NCBI GenBank assembly: GCA_030434245.1
Contig: JAUISX010000001.1
Span: forward strand, 496,001-560,000
Length of the DNA stretch: 64,000 nt
From: Porphyromonadaceae bacterium W3.11
GTDB taxonomy: Bacteria; Bacteroidota; Bacteroidia; Bacteroidales; Porphyromonadaceae
Direction: 5' to 3'
The position numbers and the translations under genes are program-made. Within the stretch, counting starts at the first letter, position 1. Each line of letters opens with the position of its first letter. Under the pieces are notes generated by a model that saw nothing but the letters and a program-made list of their open reading frames with translations, was not told where the DNA came from and did no database searches. This document shows, in pieces, positions 1 to 9,929 of this stretch.

Positions 1-465
1 CCTTCAGCCATCGAATCACTCCTCGGTCAGACTGGTGGTTCATTCGGTGAGGTAAGTGCGATAGCTCTACTACTAGGCTTTATCTTCCTTATGATCCGCA
101 AAGTGGTTACATGGCATACACCTGTAGCTATTTTCGTCACAGCTTATATATTCGGAGGTATCATGCACCTAGTAAATCCTGAAATATACATTGACCCAAT
201 CAATCACCTGCTAACAGGAGGTATGATGCTAGGAGCTCTGTATATGGCGACCGACTATGTCACCTCTCCAATGAGCAAAGGTGGTATGATCCTTTTTGGA
301 TTCTTCATCGGTTTGATTACAATGCTGATTCGTCTCTTCGGATCTTATCCAGAGGGTATATCATTCGCCATCCTATTTATGAATGGTATCACTCCAATTA
401 TTAATAGATATATGACGCCTAGAGTTTTCGGTGATAAGGCGGCTAAAACCCCTAAAGTAGCATAA
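1..465 (+). CDS. rnfD: RnfD subunit of the Rnf ion-translocating oxidoreductase, 5' truncated
   Basis: The reading frame is open from base 1, so this is the C-terminal 154 residues of a larger gene cut by the window edge. The fragment is very hydrophobic, with several membrane segments (for example AIALLLGFIFLMI and GMILFGFFIGLITMLI), and ends in a short polar tail. It matches the C-terminal half of the RnfD/NqrB family, an integral membrane subunit carrying covalent FMN; the FMN-attachment threonine lies upstream of the window. rnfG follows 5 bp later, then rnfE and rnfA, in the D-G-E-A order of Rnf operons, which favours Rnf over Nqr. The complex couples electron flow between ferredoxin and NAD to Na+ or H+ transport. 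Confidence 0.9.
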   Translation, partial: PSAIESLLGQTGGSFGEVSAIALLLGFIFLMIRKVVTWHTPVAIFVTAYIFGGIMHLVNPEIYIDPINHLLTGGMMLGALYMATDYVTSPMSKGGMILFGFFIGLITMLIRLFGSYPEGISFAILFMNGITPIINRYMTPRVFGDKAAKTPKVA

Positions 466-470
466 GCATT

Positions 471-1064
471 ATGAAGAAATTAACCTCAACACTTCCCAAT
501 ATGCTCCTGTCACTAACCCTTATCTGTTGTGCAGCAGCACTCCTCTTGGCATTTGTTTTTGACGTAACCTCAGGCCCTATAGCAGAGTCACAAATGAATA
601 CTTTGCTAGAGGGTATCAATAAGGTTAGTCCAGAGTACGATAACAACCCCTACGAAGAAGCTATTGAAGTAGAGATCAATGGTGGTATCGTAAAGATCTA
701 TCCTGCACGAAAAGGCGGTGAACTCCAGGGTGTAGCAGCGGAAACATTTACAAAAAATGGATTTGCTGGACTCATCAGAATCCTGGTAGGTATCAATAAC
801 GAAAGTAACATTATCGACTATACGGTACTCCAGCATGCTGAGACCCCTGGACTTGGTGATCAGATGCAGGAATGGTTCAGAGTCGAGGGCACCAATCAGA
901 GTGTACTTGGTAAAAACCTATCTACCCCTCTATCAGTATCAAAGGATGGTGGTGAAGTGGATGCTATCACTGCTGCGACAATCTCTAGTAGAGCTTTTCT
1001 AGATGCTCTTAACACAGCTCAAACAGCTGTTACAAATGCGAAAGCTGAAGGTAAACTAAAGTAA
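471..1064 (+). CDS. rnfG: RnfG subunit, FMN-binding
   Basis: 197-residue protein with one N-terminal membrane anchor (about residues 10-32) and a periplasmic FMN-binding domain. The flavinylation motif DAITAATISS lies at residues 164-173, and Thr170 is the expected phosphoester FMN attachment site for ApbE-type flavin transfer. The usual (S/T)GAT appears here as TAAT. The motif HAETPGLGDQM, typical of RnfG/NqrC, is also present. The gene sits between rnfD and rnfE, with 5 and 12 bp gaps, and is clearly part of one operon. Identification is firm; the coupling ion cannot be read from the sequence. Confidence 0.94.
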   Translation: MKKLTSTLPNMLLSLTLICCAAALLLAFVFDVTSGPIAESQMNTLLEGINKVSPEYDNNPYEEAIEVEINGGIVKIYPARKGGELQGVAAETFTKNGFAGLIRILVGINNESNIIDYTVLQHAETPGLGDQMQEWFRVEGTNQSVLGKNLSTPLSVSKDGGEVDAITAATISSRAFLDALNTAQTAVTNAKAEGKLK

Positions 1065-1076
1065 AGCGAATGAATT

Positions 1077-1721
1077 ATGAAGAAGAAAATAAAGATATTT
1101 CTAAATGGATTCATTAATGAAAACCCTATACTAGTATTGCTATTGGGGATGTGTCCAACACTTGGAACGACCTCAAGTGCTTTCAACGGAATGGGTATGG
1201 GACTAGCTACAACATTTGTACTACTATGTTCGAATGTCGTCATCTCAATAATAAAGAAACTTATCCCTGACACAGTACGAATCCCAGGGTTTATTGTTGT
1301 GATTGCAGCTTTTACCACCATCGTACAGATGTTGCTCGAAGCATACGTACCCCCTCTATACGCATCACTAGGGATATTCCTACCACTGATTGTTGTAAAC
1401 TGTCTGGTACTTGGACGTGCTGAAGCATTTGCCGCTAAGAATAGTGTTTTTGATTCAGCTCTTGACGGACTAGGTATGGGACTAGGCTTTACTATCTCTC
1501 TGACCTTAGTAGGTATGGTTCGTGAAGTCTTGGGAAGTGGTATGATCTTCGGTATGGAGGTAATGCCATCGCAATATGGTGCATTGGTATTTATCCTAGC
1601 TCCTGGAGCATTTATCGCCCTTGGCTTTATTATTGGTGTTAAGAATAGCATCGACCGTAGAAGCAGAGCAAGAGCAGTCGCTAAGGCTAATGCTGGAAAA
1701 GCTGTAGAATCTGCAAATTGA
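1077..1721 (+). CDS. rnfE: RnfE membrane subunit
   Basis: 214-residue, almost entirely hydrophobic protein of the RnfE/NqrD family. It has about six membrane segments and the family motif LGMCPTLGTTSSAFNGMGMG near residue 21. The antiparallel RnfA/RnfE pair holds a membrane-embedded iron-sulfur centre; the cysteine in GMCPTLG is one of the conserved residues, and VNCLVLGRAEAFA around residue 108 supplies the second. It starts 12 bp after rnfG and is followed by rnfA after 29 bp. Length is normal for the family. Confidence 0.94.
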   Translation: MKKKIKIFLNGFINENPILVLLLGMCPTLGTTSSAFNGMGMGLATTFVLLCSNVVISIIKKLIPDTVRIPGFIVVIAAFTTIVQMLLEAYVPPLYASLGIFLPLIVVNCLVLGRAEAFAAKNSVFDSALDGLGMGLGFTISLTLVGMVREVLGSGMIFGMEVMPSQYGALVFILAPGAFIALGFIIGVKNSIDRRSRARAVAKANAGKAVESAN

Positions 1722-1750
1722 ATTAAGGAATAGAAGAAAAGAAATAAGAT

Positions 1751-2323
1751 ATGGAATATATATTACTATTCATTGGAGCAATCTTTGTTAATAACATTGT
1801 ATTCTCTCAGTTCCTCGGAATTTGTCCATTCTTAGGTGTATCTAAGAAACTTGATACCGCCCTTGGTATGGGTGCAGCCGTAACATTCGTTGTTACTATA
1901 GCGACATTAGTGACATTTGCTATTCAGAAGCTAGTCCTAGATAAATATGGTATCCAGTATATGCAGAACATTGCATTTATCTTGGTCATTGCATCGGTTG
2001 TGCAAATGCTAGAAATCGTATTAAAGAAGATTTCTCCATCGCTATACTCAGCATTGGGTGTTTTCCTACCATTGATTACCACTAACTGTATGGTATTAGG
2101 GGTAGCAATCTCTGTAATCCAAAGTGATTTCAATCTAGCACAGTCTATTGTTTACGCCATTGCCTCAGCTATTGGTTACACTTTTGCGATAGGCATTTTT
2201 GCTGTATCTCGTGAGCAGTTAGCTAAAACTAGTGTGCCTGGCTCCCTTGCAGGTATTCCAATCTCATTAATCACAGCTGGTATCCTAGCGATGGCATTCA
2301 TGGGATTCACTGGATTGGTATAA
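1751..2323 (+). CDS. rnfA: RnfA membrane subunit
   Basis: 190-residue integral membrane protein of the RnfA/NqrE family, homologous to RnfE but of opposite topology. Diagnostic motifs are NNIVFSQFLGICPFLGVSKK near residue 15 and TTNCMVLGVAI near residue 114, each with one conserved cysteine thought to ligate the intramembrane [2Fe-2S] cluster. It is the last gene of the visible rnf operon and is followed about 40 bp later by a strong hairpin terminator. Confidence 0.94.
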   Translation: MEYILLFIGAIFVNNIVFSQFLGICPFLGVSKKLDTALGMGAAVTFVVTIATLVTFAIQKLVLDKYGIQYMQNIAFILVIASVVQMLEIVLKKISPSLYSALGVFLPLITTNCMVLGVAISVIQSDFNLAQSIVYAIASAIGYTFAIGIFAVSREQLAKTSVPGSLAGIPISLITAGILAMAFMGFTGLV

Positions 2324-2359
2324 ACGTTATGACATTGCGTTAAGAAGCAATATATAAAT

Positions 2360-2402
2360 AAAGAACCGCCAGCAGAAAGAATTTTTCTGCTGGCGGTTCT
2401 TT
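2360..2402. terminator. Strong bidirectional terminator between rnfA and gpx
   Basis: A perfect stem of at least 17 bp (2362-2378 with 2384-2400, arm AGAACCGCCAGCAGAAA) encloses a 5-nt GAATT loop. T-rich sequence follows on the plus strand (TTCTTTTC) and, read from the minus strand, after the other arm (TTTATTTATA). It terminates rnfA and could also terminate the convergent gpx transcript. Confidence 0.9.
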
Positions 2403-2513
2403 TCTATCTACTTCTTTGTTCCCTATAACCACTTACAAAAAGATGATCTCATCAAGATAAATCTTAACATTTAAGATCACTTGAAAGAAAATTTGATAAG
2501 TCACCTCAAGCTA

Positions 2514-2999
2514 TTACTTAGACAGTGCGTCCTGAATATAGCGTTCTATGCTTTCAGGTTTCTTTTGCGGAGCAAATCGCTTAATCGGCTTCCCATTTTT
2601 ATCGATAAGGAATTTAGTAAAATTCCATTTTATAGAACTAGATAAAAAACCTCCTAGTTGCTTTTTAAGGTACTTATATATAGGATGTGCATCCTTGCCA
2701 TTGACATCAATTTTTGAAAACATTGGAAAGGTAACCCCATAATTGATTACACATCCCTCAGAGATAGACTTTTCGTCTCCTGGCTCTTGATTGGCAAACT
2801 GATTACATGGGAAACCCAAAATCACAAACCCCTCTTCTTTATACTTTTCATATAACTCCTCTAGCCCCTCCAATTGAGGAGTCAATCCACATTTACTAGC
2901 CGTATTTACCACAAGGACAACCTTACCCTTGTACTCTTTCATGCTTACTGTCTTACCTTGAAGTGTAGTCGCTTCAAATTCGTAAAAATTCTCTTTCAT
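2514..2999 (-). CDS. Glutathione peroxidase-family thiol peroxidase
   Basis: 161-residue cytosolic thioredoxin-fold peroxidase that reduces hydroperoxides. The peroxidatic residue is Cys37 ([10 protein letters not shown]), a cysteine and not selenocysteine. The rest of the family tetrad is visible as Gln71 (NQFANQEPG), Trp125 and Asn126 (IKWNFTKF). Cys83 lies where thioredoxin-dependent members carry their resolving cysteine, so thioredoxin is a likelier reductant than glutathione. The gene is convergent with rnfA and lies downstream of katA on the same strand. Together they form a small peroxide-defence pair, although the katA terminator separates the transcripts. Confidence 0.9.
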   Translation of the reverse strand: MKENFYEFEATTLQGKTVSMKEYKGKVVLVVNTASKCGLTPQLEGLEELYEKYKEEGFVILGFPCNQFANQEPGDEKSISEGCVINYGVTFPMFSKIDVNGKDAHPIYKYLKKQLGGFLSSSIKWNFTKFLIDKNGKPIKRFAPQKKPESIERYIQDALSK

Positions 3000-3132
3000 A
3001 ATATATATACTTTAAAATCTCTCCCATGTCTCCCCTGCCATCATCTATGACCACTAATAAAACAACTCGTAACACCCTTTAGTTCAAGTTGTATCACGTG
3101 GAAGATACGGGATCTCAAGATTGGTTATAAAA

Positions 3133-3174
3133 ATGAGGCGAACAAAGGGCCTCTATTGCCTCTGCTCGCCTCAT
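3133..3174 (-). terminator. Terminator of katA
   Basis: Arms ATGAGGCGA (3133-3141) and TCGCCTCAT (3166-3174) pair over 9 bp, with an additional imperfect GC-rich inner stem. Read on the minus strand, the hairpin is followed by a TTTTTATA tract. It lies 26 bp downstream of the catalase stop codon. Confidence 0.75.
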
Positions 3175-3199
3175 AATTATGAATGATTAGACCAATACT

Positions 3200-4912
3200 T
3201 TATAATAGATATGGATCCGTTTCCCAATTTATTACTACGCTCTGGTCGCTGACATTAGTATCACGACCCTCAGGTGGCAAGTCCATCGCACTCTTTGGCT
3301 TAACTGGATCGGTAGGAACATCTTTATCCGCATCCTTGCCCATTTCTTCTCTCCACTCCTGATAGCTCTTACAGCCATTATAACTGAGGTCTACAGAGTT
3401 GAGATCAATGTCCAAGGCTTTGGCTACCATCTCACCATACTTTGGGTCAGCTTGGTAGCAATGACGTATGTGTCTATGCTTTATCTGTAAGGTAGAGTCT
3501 GACATATCTCTAGCCGTGTTTTCTGCAAGTACCAATTGCTGATCAGGCGACATGGCACGGAACAGCATACCTGGCTGAGTAAAGTAGTAATGATCATCCT
3601 CACGATAATCATAGGTCCAGACATCCCCGCCATCTTGTTTTGGTTCTAAAAGTTCAGGATGATCATGCCAATTCCCATAACTATTGGGTTCGTAGTGTAC
3701 TTCTGAACCTAGATTACCATCCACACGCATCTGACCATCTCTGTGAAATGAGTGTGGGTGAGCTACACCACGAGGCTGATTAACTGGTATTTGATGATGG
3801 TTTACTCCTAATCTATATCTCTGAGCATCTCCATAAGAGAAGAGACGCCCCTGCAGCATCTTATCAGGGGAGAATCCTATACCGGGAACTATATTTGCTG
3901 GGTTGAAGGCAGCCTGCTCTACATCTTGGAAATAATTATCTGGGTTACGATTCAATTCGAGCATCCCTACAGGCTGAAGAGGGAAATCCTTTTTTGACCA
4001 AGTTTTTGTTAAGTCAAAAGGATTTGTTTTCATAGCACGTGCTTGCTCTTCAGTCATCACCTGTATAAACATTTCCCATCGAGGAAATTTCTTCTGCTCA
4101 ATCGCATTATAAAGGTCATTTTGACTACTTTCACGATCTTTACCGACTACCATTTCAGCCTCTTGGTCTGTGAAATTTAGAATCCCTTGCTGGCTTCTCA
4201 AATAAAATTTCACCCAGACTCTTTCATTGTCTTTGTTGATAAAACTATACGCATGACTACTGAACCCATGCATATAACGGAATGAAGATGGAATACCTCT
4301 GTCACTCATCACAATAGTTACTTGATGCAAAGCTTCAGGTAAACTAGTCCAGAAATCCCAGTTATTATTTTTACTACGCATGTTGGTGCGAGGATCCCTC
4401 TTTATGGCGTGGTTGAGATCAATAAAATTCTTCGGGTCACGGAAGAAGAAAACTGGTGTATTATTACCAACTAAGTCCCAGTTACCATCCTCGGTGTAAA
4501 ACCTCATGGCGAATCCTCTAATATCACGTTCGGCATCAGCAGCTCCACGCTCTCCTGCAACAGTTGAGAAACGCATAAAGAGCTCACACTTATTTCCAAT
4601 CTTATTGAAAATCTTAGCCTTAGTATATTTGCTAATATCATGAGTAACTGTGAACTGTCCCCATGCTCCAGAGCCCTTAGCGTGCATCCTTCGTTCTGGA
4701 ATCACTTCTCTATTGAAGTGTGACAACTTCTCTATCAGGTACTGGTCTTGCAGTGCAATAGGACCTCTTGCACCTGCGGTCATCGAATCTTGATTAGAGT
4801 ACACAGGGGCTCCAGCCGCCGTACGTAATTCTGGATGATCTCCAATGTGATCATTTCTACTGGCGGCACTCTCATCTAGGCCGTTTTTCTTCATAGGATC
4901 TTTCATACACAT
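3200..4912 (-). CDS. katA: Monofunctional haem catalase
   Basis: 570-residue clade 3 catalase that dismutates hydrogen peroxide. Visible active-site elements are distal His77 in [12 protein letters not shown], Asn150 in [14 protein letters not shown] and the proximal haem ligand Tyr360 in [14 protein letters not shown]. The C-terminal part after residue 500 is a short extension and lacks the flavodoxin-like domain of large catalases. The start used gives [11 protein letters not shown]; Met3 or Met7 are alternatives. The gene has its own terminator and a 424-bp upstream region with palindromic elements. Catalase is absent from P. gingivalis but occurs in several animal-associated Porphyromonas species. 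Confidence 0.96.
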   Translation of the reverse strand: MCMKDPMKKNGLDESAASRNDHIGDHPELRTAAGAPVYSNQDSMTAGARGPIALQDQYLIEKLSHFNREVIPERRMHAKGSGAWGQFTVTHDISKYTKAKIFNKIGNKCELFMRFSTVAGERGAADAERDIRGFAMRFYTEDGNWDLVGNNTPVFFFRDPKNFIDLNHAIKRDPRTNMRSKNNNWDFWTSLPEALHQVTIVMSDRGIPSSFRYMHGFSSHAYSFINKDNERVWVKFYLRSQQGILNFTDQEAEMVVGKDRESSQNDLYNAIEQKKFPRWEMFIQVMTEEQARAMKTNPFDLTKTWSKKDFPLQPVGMLELNRNPDNYFQDVEQAAFNPANIVPGIGFSPDKMLQGRLFSYGDAQRYRLGVNHHQIPVNQPRGVAHPHSFHRDGQMRVDGNLGSEVHYEPNSYGNWHDHPELLEPKQDGGDVWTYDYREDDHYYFTQPGMLFRAMSPDQQLVLAENTARDMSDSTLQIKHRHIRHCYQADPKYGEMVAKALDIDLNSVDLSYNGCKSYQEWREEMGKDADKDVPTDPVKPKSAMDLPPEGRDTNVSDQSVVINWETDPYLL

Positions 4913-5037
4913 TTAGTTTTTTTATAAGTTTAGTAGATATATATCTTTTTGACACCTAACTCACTACACTAGTTTAATATCAAAAAAATCGAAAAAACCT
5001 TGATAGTTTTCACGTTTCTAACAGGTATGACACGTTA

Positions 5038-5053
5038 GATAGTTTAAACTATC
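5038..5053. promoter_or_regulatory. Perfect 16-bp palindrome upstream of katA
   Basis: GATAGTTTAAACTATC is a perfect inverted repeat about 125 bp upstream of the katA start codon. Its position suggests an operator for a dimeric regulator such as a peroxide sensor; no specific regulator can be assigned from sequence. Confidence 0.4.
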
Positions 5054-5101
5054 TCTTCTCAAACTAATGTACATTAATTATAGATACCCACAAAACAATC
5101 C

Positions 5102-5173
5102 ACCTATATTTCTAAGATAATTTATAGGTATCGTCTAAAAATTCTACCTATACCTTGACAACACACTGTCGGT
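5102..5173. repeat. Four-half-site array, copy 1 (katA upstream)
   Basis: Heptamers ACCTATA (5102), TATAGGT (5123), ACCTATA (5146) and TGTCGGT (5167, degenerate) form two inverted-repeat units. Start-to-start spacing is 21, 23 and 21 bp. A second copy with the same spacing lies at 50137-50208. Sequence between the half-sites is also partly conserved (ATTCTACCTATACCT and ACACACT), so this is a repeat of common origin or a shared operator. Confidence 0.7.
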
Positions 5174-5336
5174 AACCTCAATACCTTCTGCTTATTTCAA
5201 GAAACTCCAAATACAGGAAAATGCATATTCTACTATGATCACTATGAAAAATCATTGTAAGAAAGGCCTTTTAAAATCTATATTTTAACTACCAAATACT
5301 GATTCTAATGGGTGAGTCCCATTCCTTAGTGTTACA

Positions 5337-8300
5337 TTATGACCTCTTTTTTCGTCTCACGACAATAGCTACAAGTGTAAGAAGTAGGATACCAATAGCG
5401 ATACCGCCAATCACCAAGCCAGTCGTTGCTTTCTCCTGATCAGTATTCATCGTCATCTTATCTTCCTCTAAGACCATAGCTTTCTTATTACCATCAACTG
5501 CACCTTCCATCATAGCTTTTTTATACTCAGAGGCGTTCTTAGGAAGCTGTTCCATGATGTATTCCTGTAGCTTAGCATTACTATCAGAGAATTCAGAACC
5601 ACTAGGACCATACTTAATCGTTAGGTCGGAATATAACTCAGCCAACGATGCTACCTGCTCAGGAGTGGCACTCCACATACCCTTACGTGAGGTCTCCAAC
5701 ATGACAGCGGCAATCTCTTGGAGAGCGGCAGGATTGGTTTGCTCAAAATACTCCTGAACATTAAGGTCAAACTCATCTTGGACATAGACCTCATAGACCT
5801 TATCCCAAAAACTATCATCTAGTGCATCCGCTCTCATGGCTTCCCAGCCATAGGAGTTACGAATTGTTTTGGCAAAAGTATTGGCAGAAGAAGCGGCACC
5901 CTTCATCTTCTCTTTGATGTATTCAGGATTGAAGATGGTAGTCCTACTCTCTACCCCTATGGCTTCTTTGAGTCCTTGCATCCTTGGGCGGAAACGATTA
6001 CGGTAGTCAGCCAGATACATCTCAGGAGCCTTTCCAGTCACATCCTCTACGGCATTACTTATACCGCCCATAAATTCATACATGTGATCAAGGCTCAAAG
6101 CTCCCCATGTATTATTCTGCCTTGGCTGCACTACTATATCGGTATTGGACAATGCCACCTCTAGGAGATGCTCGTGATACGCTCCCCACTCCTCCTCAGT
6201 GCCATATATAGCCCCCATATTTTTCATATAGGTACTGGCTATCTCTGAGCGATCTTCCCAAGCATCACCCTTCTCTACCAACTCTTTGATCCCTGTTCCA
6301 TAACGCCCATTGAGTCCACCAAAGAGACGCATATTTGCTAATTCACGAGCCTTAGCAGGAGGTGTACCTTTCTCAATCAATTGACGCTCAACCTCTATAC
6401 TGCCATGACGCACAAAGTTATTATCCACATCATCTGTAGCAGATGCCGCTAGCTCTATAGCTCTATTCAGAAGAATCAGTCTCGAGGTGGCTAGATCACG
6501 AAGTTGTCCTGAGACCTGAATGACCACATCTATGCGTGGACGGCCCAAGTCGCTAGCTGGAATTAATCGGAGATCCACAACCCGACCACGTCGATCTCGT
6601 ATCGGCTCTACACCAAGCATATACATTACTTGTGCGATGGTTGCTCCTTCGCTTTCTATAAATTCGCCTGCCCAGAAAGTATAGCTAATCTTATTAGGAT
6701 AGGTTCCATGCTCTTTTAGATAGGTCTCGAGGGTCTTATTAGCAAGATCTTTACCAGTATTCCAAGCCTTTTCAGTAGGCGTAGTCTCAACATTTATTGA
6801 AAAAAGATTACGACCTGTAGGAAGTGCATTAGGTGATCTTACAGCATCACCACCTGGTCCAGGAGCTATATAACCACCATTCAGCCCTCTAATTAAGCCA
6901 TCTAGCTCAAGACTAGGAGATGATTCCAACTGCTCTCTAAAGGTAAATAAATCCTGAACAGAGCTTTTCAATTCATCTACTAAAGCTAAACTTGTCGAAT
7001 CCTTGGCATATACATTCTTGGTCAAGTGTGACATCAGTGACTCCGTATTACCCTTTGAGAGATTTTGGCGAATCAATGCAGTAAGGGGTTGCAGATATTT
7101 CTTAGACATAAAGGCTTGACTTTCATACTGCTCTTGTGTAATCTTACCCAAATGCTTATCAAGCTGAGCACATTGATAGGCAATCCCATCAATACTCATA
7201 GCCATAGCGGTAGCGTCAACTTCAGCTGGTGAGTAGGATTCACCGAGCGTATAAAGCTTTCCAGTCATCTTTTCATTCGCTATCTCCTCTAGGAAGTTTT
7301 CGATGTAGATCACTTCATCCTCTGTATATGGAGTCGTCATATCATCATCCAACTGGAGATCCTTATGTAGATTTAGACGAATACACTCTTCCTTAAACTT
7401 CAATCCTGATACCCTATCATTGTCCATTCTGACATGCTCTAGCAAATGGAAAAGCTCTTGGTATTGCCCACGCGTACGACTCTCCATAAATGGAGGCGTT
7501 AGATACGAAACAATTGTAGCTTGGGCACGTCGCTTCGCTATGACACTTTCACCCACATTTGATATACTATAGTAGTAAAAGTGTGGTAAGTCGCTGATAA
7601 GAGCCTTTGACCAATCATAATGAGAGAGTGCGACCTGCTTACCTGGTGTGAATTCCAGGTTACCGTGAGTACCGAAGTGAATTATCGCATCAGCTCCAAA
7701 GCCTTCTTTAATCCATAGGTATGGGGCTAGATAGCTGTGTGGAGGTGGTAGCTCGACCCCGTGAACCATCTTGAACTGATCTTCGGTAAATGATGACATT
7801 TGCTGTGGAAGAATCGTAACATTACCGTACCTTAATCGAGCCACCGCTATAGCAGGTTCTCCATCGGGAGTGCTAGTATTCATATAGCTACCAGGAGCTT
7901 CTCCATATAAGTCAGTGACCTCTTTGTACTTGGTTGGCTGAATCATCTTCTTAGCCCAGCGTTCGTAGTCAGAGACCTTTATAAGTTCGGGATTTTCTTT
8001 CTCTATAAACTTTGCCAACATACCCTCTGTATGATTACCCCAGACGGCTCCTTGCTTCATGATCTGATCACGAAACTCAGTTAGCGAGGCAGGTAATCCA
8101 GATACGTTATATCCCTCTGCTTGAAGCCTTTTCAAGAAGTTATAGAGCGACGGAACCACTTCAAGCCCAGTTGCGACGAGTGAATTATTACCAGCACCAC
8201 GGAAGTAAACGATCGCAATCTTTTTGTCCGCATTTTTTCGGTACTTAAGATTCATGTACCGCTCTACAGTATCCATAAAAGCCTTAATCCCCTCAGGCTG

Positions 8301-9302
8301 GGCCTCGACTGTCACAAGGTTATCTCCCACCTCATTTTCAGTCGAAATCACCATTGGCAATAATCCGCCATCTAGCTCGGCTAAGGTGACCCGAGCTGTT
8401 AGTGAGCCAGCGGAAAGTCCTATCTTATCCTCCACCCACTGCTTTTCGGTCTGATTCACAGGTATAGGACAGAAAATCGGTATGTTTTTCTCTTTAAGCC
8501 ATACATCACCATCATTGGATGCAAGACGTCCCATAGGGATATAGATTAAGGCATCCGGATTAATTTCATCCAAGATTTCTAAGCGATGTTCACTAGAGAT
8601 AAAGGGATACACATTATATCCTCTTGACATCAGCCCATTAATGAGAGTGTCCACATAGGCTCTATTACCTTCAAGCGGTGCTAGAGTCCCAGATATTAGG
8701 GCAATCTTGGGTCCATGTTCATGATACAGACCTTCAGCTCTGAGATAATCTACTAGCTCATCAGTGCTTAGGAAAAATCTCTCGTTATCAAGATGATAAA
8801 AGAGATCCTCAGGAAGAATTTGAGGCTTCTCAGGTTTCTTAGAAAAGAGTTTACGACCATCTAGCTCTGCTCTGATGAATCTCAGCAGATTGCGAAAATT
8901 TTTCTGACTTCTATACTTGTAGTATTGGTCCAGAGTCTCATCCTGCTCCTCCGTGATATTTGAATTTTGGATCCTATTGGATCTCATGACATAAGAATAA
9001 ATTGGGATGCCTTTATTCTTTGCCTTTTCGAGTGCCACCTGTTGCTCCGGAGTCGGACGAAATCCGGCACCGAATATCAATATCACATCATATTTAGGTA
9101 GATGAGAAGCCTCATCCTCATTAACGACCTCGACCTTTGTCTGCCAATCGTCATTGGCATTAACCAGGTTTGATACCTGATAGGATGGGAAATGAATCAA
9201 TGCTATTTTAGTGGGTGCTATAAAACTTCTGTACACAAAAAATACAGCTATCAATACGGCCAGTAGCACTACTCCACCGAGGACGAGACTTCTCTTCTTC
9301 AT
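5337..9302 (-). CDS. hmuS: HmuS-type CobN/magnesium-chelatase family protein, membrane anchored
   Basis: 1321 residues with an N-terminal membrane segment (about 7-27), a large CobN/BchH-like chelatase region, and a C-terminal membrane segment (about 1293-1315) followed by RRKKRS. The family signature FGTHGNLEFTPGKQ lies near residue 545. CobN inserts cobalt into hydrogenobyrinate with CobS/CobT, but the anchored Bacteroidota HmuS branch sits in haem-uptake operons and has been linked to metal removal from haem. No CobS or CobT is nearby. It starts 3 bp after hmuY. The cobalamin riboswitch upstream of the operon leaves open whether haem or a corrinoid is the substrate. Confidence 0.88.
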   Translation of the reverse strand: MKKRSLVLGGVVLLAVLIAVFFVYRSFIAPTKIALIHFPSYQVSNLVNANDDWQTKVEVVNEDEASHLPKYDVILIFGAGFRPTPEQQVALEKAKNKGIPIYSYVMRSNRIQNSNITEEQDETLDQYYKYRSQKNFRNLLRFIRAELDGRKLFSKKPEKPQILPEDLFYHLDNERFFLSTDELVDYLRAEGLYHEHGPKIALISGTLAPLEGNRAYVDTLINGLMSRGYNVYPFISSEHRLEILDEINPDALIYIPMGRLASNDGDVWLKEKNIPIFCPIPVNQTEKQWVEDKIGLSAGSLTARVTLAELDGGLLPMVISTENEVGDNLVTVEAQPEGIKAFMDTVERYMNLKYRKNADKKIAIVYFRGAGNNSLVATGLEVVPSLYNFLKRLQAEGYNVSGLPASLTEFRDQIMKQGAVWGNHTEGMLAKFIEKENPELIKVSDYERWAKKMIQPTKYKEVTDLYGEAPGSYMNTSTPDGEPAIAVARLRYGNVTILPQQMSSFTEDQFKMVHGVELPPPHSYLAPYLWIKEGFGADAIIHFGTHGNLEFTPGKQVALSHYDWSKALISDLPHFYYYSISNVGESVIAKRRAQATIVSYLTPPFMESRTRGQYQELFHLLEHVRMDNDRVSGLKFKEECIRLNLHKDLQLDDDMTTPYTEDEVIYIENFLEEIANEKMTGKLYTLGESYSPAEVDATAMAMSIDGIAYQCAQLDKHLGKITQEQYESQAFMSKKYLQPLTALIRQNLSKGNTESLMSHLTKNVYAKDSTSLALVDELKSSVQDLFTFREQLESSPSLELDGLIRGLNGGYIAPGPGGDAVRSPNALPTGRNLFSINVETTPTEKAWNTGKDLANKTLETYLKEHGTYPNKISYTFWAGEFIESEGATIAQVMYMLGVEPIRDRRGRVVDLRLIPASDLGRPRIDVVIQVSGQLRDLATSRLILLNRAIELAASATDDVDNNFVRHGSIEVERQLIEKGTPPAKARELANMRLFGGLNGRYGTGIKELVEKGDAWEDRSEIASTYMKNMGAIYGTEEEWGAYHEHLLEVALSNTDIVVQPRQNNTWGALSLDHMYEFMGGISNAVEDVTGKAPEMYLADYRNRFRPRMQGLKEAIGVESRTTIFNPEYIKEKMKGAASSANTFAKTIRNSYGWEAMRADALDDSFWDKVYEVYVQDEFDLNVQEYFEQTNPAALQEIAAVMLETSRKGMWSATPEQVASLAELYSDLTIKYGPSGSEFSDSNAKLQEYIMEQLPKNASEYKKAMMEGAVDGNKKAMVLEEDKMTMNTDQEKATTGLVIGGIAIGILLLTLVAIVVRRKKRS

Positions 9303-9305
9303 AAA

Positions 9306-9911
9306 TTATTTCTTTTTGGGATGAAATGGATACTCATATCTCATAGTTATATATCCAGATTTACCATCTTTTTCATAAGACAGTAGCTGGACTTTAGCAA
9401 GCTCACCTGCAGCTGTTTTGACTAGGAATATAGAATTATCATATTTATGAGGAGGTCTACCACCACTAGCCAACCATGTCTTTAAGACTTTGTTTCCAGA
9501 TACATCTTCATATTTGGGCGGCATAATAAAGTGACCATTTTCGTCAACCATCGGGATTTTGATCATAGAATCTTCTGTCCAATGTCCTTCTTGAGGCACA
9601 CTTACGATATTATCGAAATCAAACATCTCTGTTTTGATGACAGCCCCTTGACCTTTTCCTGAGGTACCCCCATTAGTCCTAGGATAGTTAGCTCGGAAAG
9701 CAATATCCCAATCCATGCTTTTACTGGCTTCTTCGTCGGTAAGCTTCATAGTCTTACCATTCTTGAATGAAAAGTAAATAAAATGGGCATGGTCTGTTGC
9801 ATCAATGACTACTTGATTAGCAACTGAGCTCTTAGGAGCTTTTTCATTATCACAAGCAGTTACGACTAAAAGAGCTATAGCTACAAGTAAAATTTTGTTC
9901 ATCATTTTCAT
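9306..9911 (-). CDS. hmuY: HmuY-family tetrapyrrole-binding lipoprotein
   Basis: 201-residue lipoprotein: signal peptide ending in VVTAC with lipidated Cys20, then a single HmuY domain with the characteristic WDIAFRANYPRTNGGTSG stretch around residues 69-86. P. gingivalis HmuY binds haem through two histidines. Here the corresponding loops contain His and Met residues (ENGHFIMPP and GGRPPHKYD), so the ligand pair may differ. It lies 18 bp after the receptor gene and 3 bp before hmuS. Gene order R-Y-S differs from hmuYRSTUV of P. gingivalis, and no T, U, V genes follow. Confidence 0.88.
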   Translation of the reverse strand: MKMMNKILLVAIALLVVTACDNEKAPKSSVANQVVIDATDHAHFIYFSFKNGKTMKLTDEEASKSMDWDIAFRANYPRTNGGTSGKGQGAVIKTEMFDFDNIVSVPQEGHWTEDSMIKIPMVDENGHFIMPPKYEDVSGNKVLKTWLASGGRPPHKYDNSIFLVKTAAGELAKVQLLSYEKDGKSGYITMRYEYPFHPKKK

Positions 9912-9929
9912 AATAAAATCGTTTATAGT

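Larger units (their letters stand above)
4913..5336. other. Non-coding region upstream of katA
   Basis: About 424 bp without a credible gene between the katA start and the hmuS stop, both on the minus strand. It holds a 16-bp perfect palindrome at 5038-5053 and a four-half-site repeat at 5102-5173, both listed separately. I could not find a convincing TAnnTTTG element oriented towards katA. A small hairpin AATGGG/CCCATT at 5307-5323 just past hmuS has no T-run and is a weak terminator candidate. Confidence 0.6.

Noticed and set aside
1019-1651. 210-codon frame antisense to rnfE
   Set aside because: Long only because the opposite strand encodes a hydrophobic protein with few stop complements. 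rnfE in the other frame is a clear family match.
5337-9302. Reading the CobN-like protein as the aerobic cobaltochelatase subunit of cobalamin synthesis
   Set aside because: It has N- and C-terminal membrane anchors, no CobS or CobT neighbours, and lies with HmuR/HmuY, so the HmuS branch is the better call despite the riboswitch.
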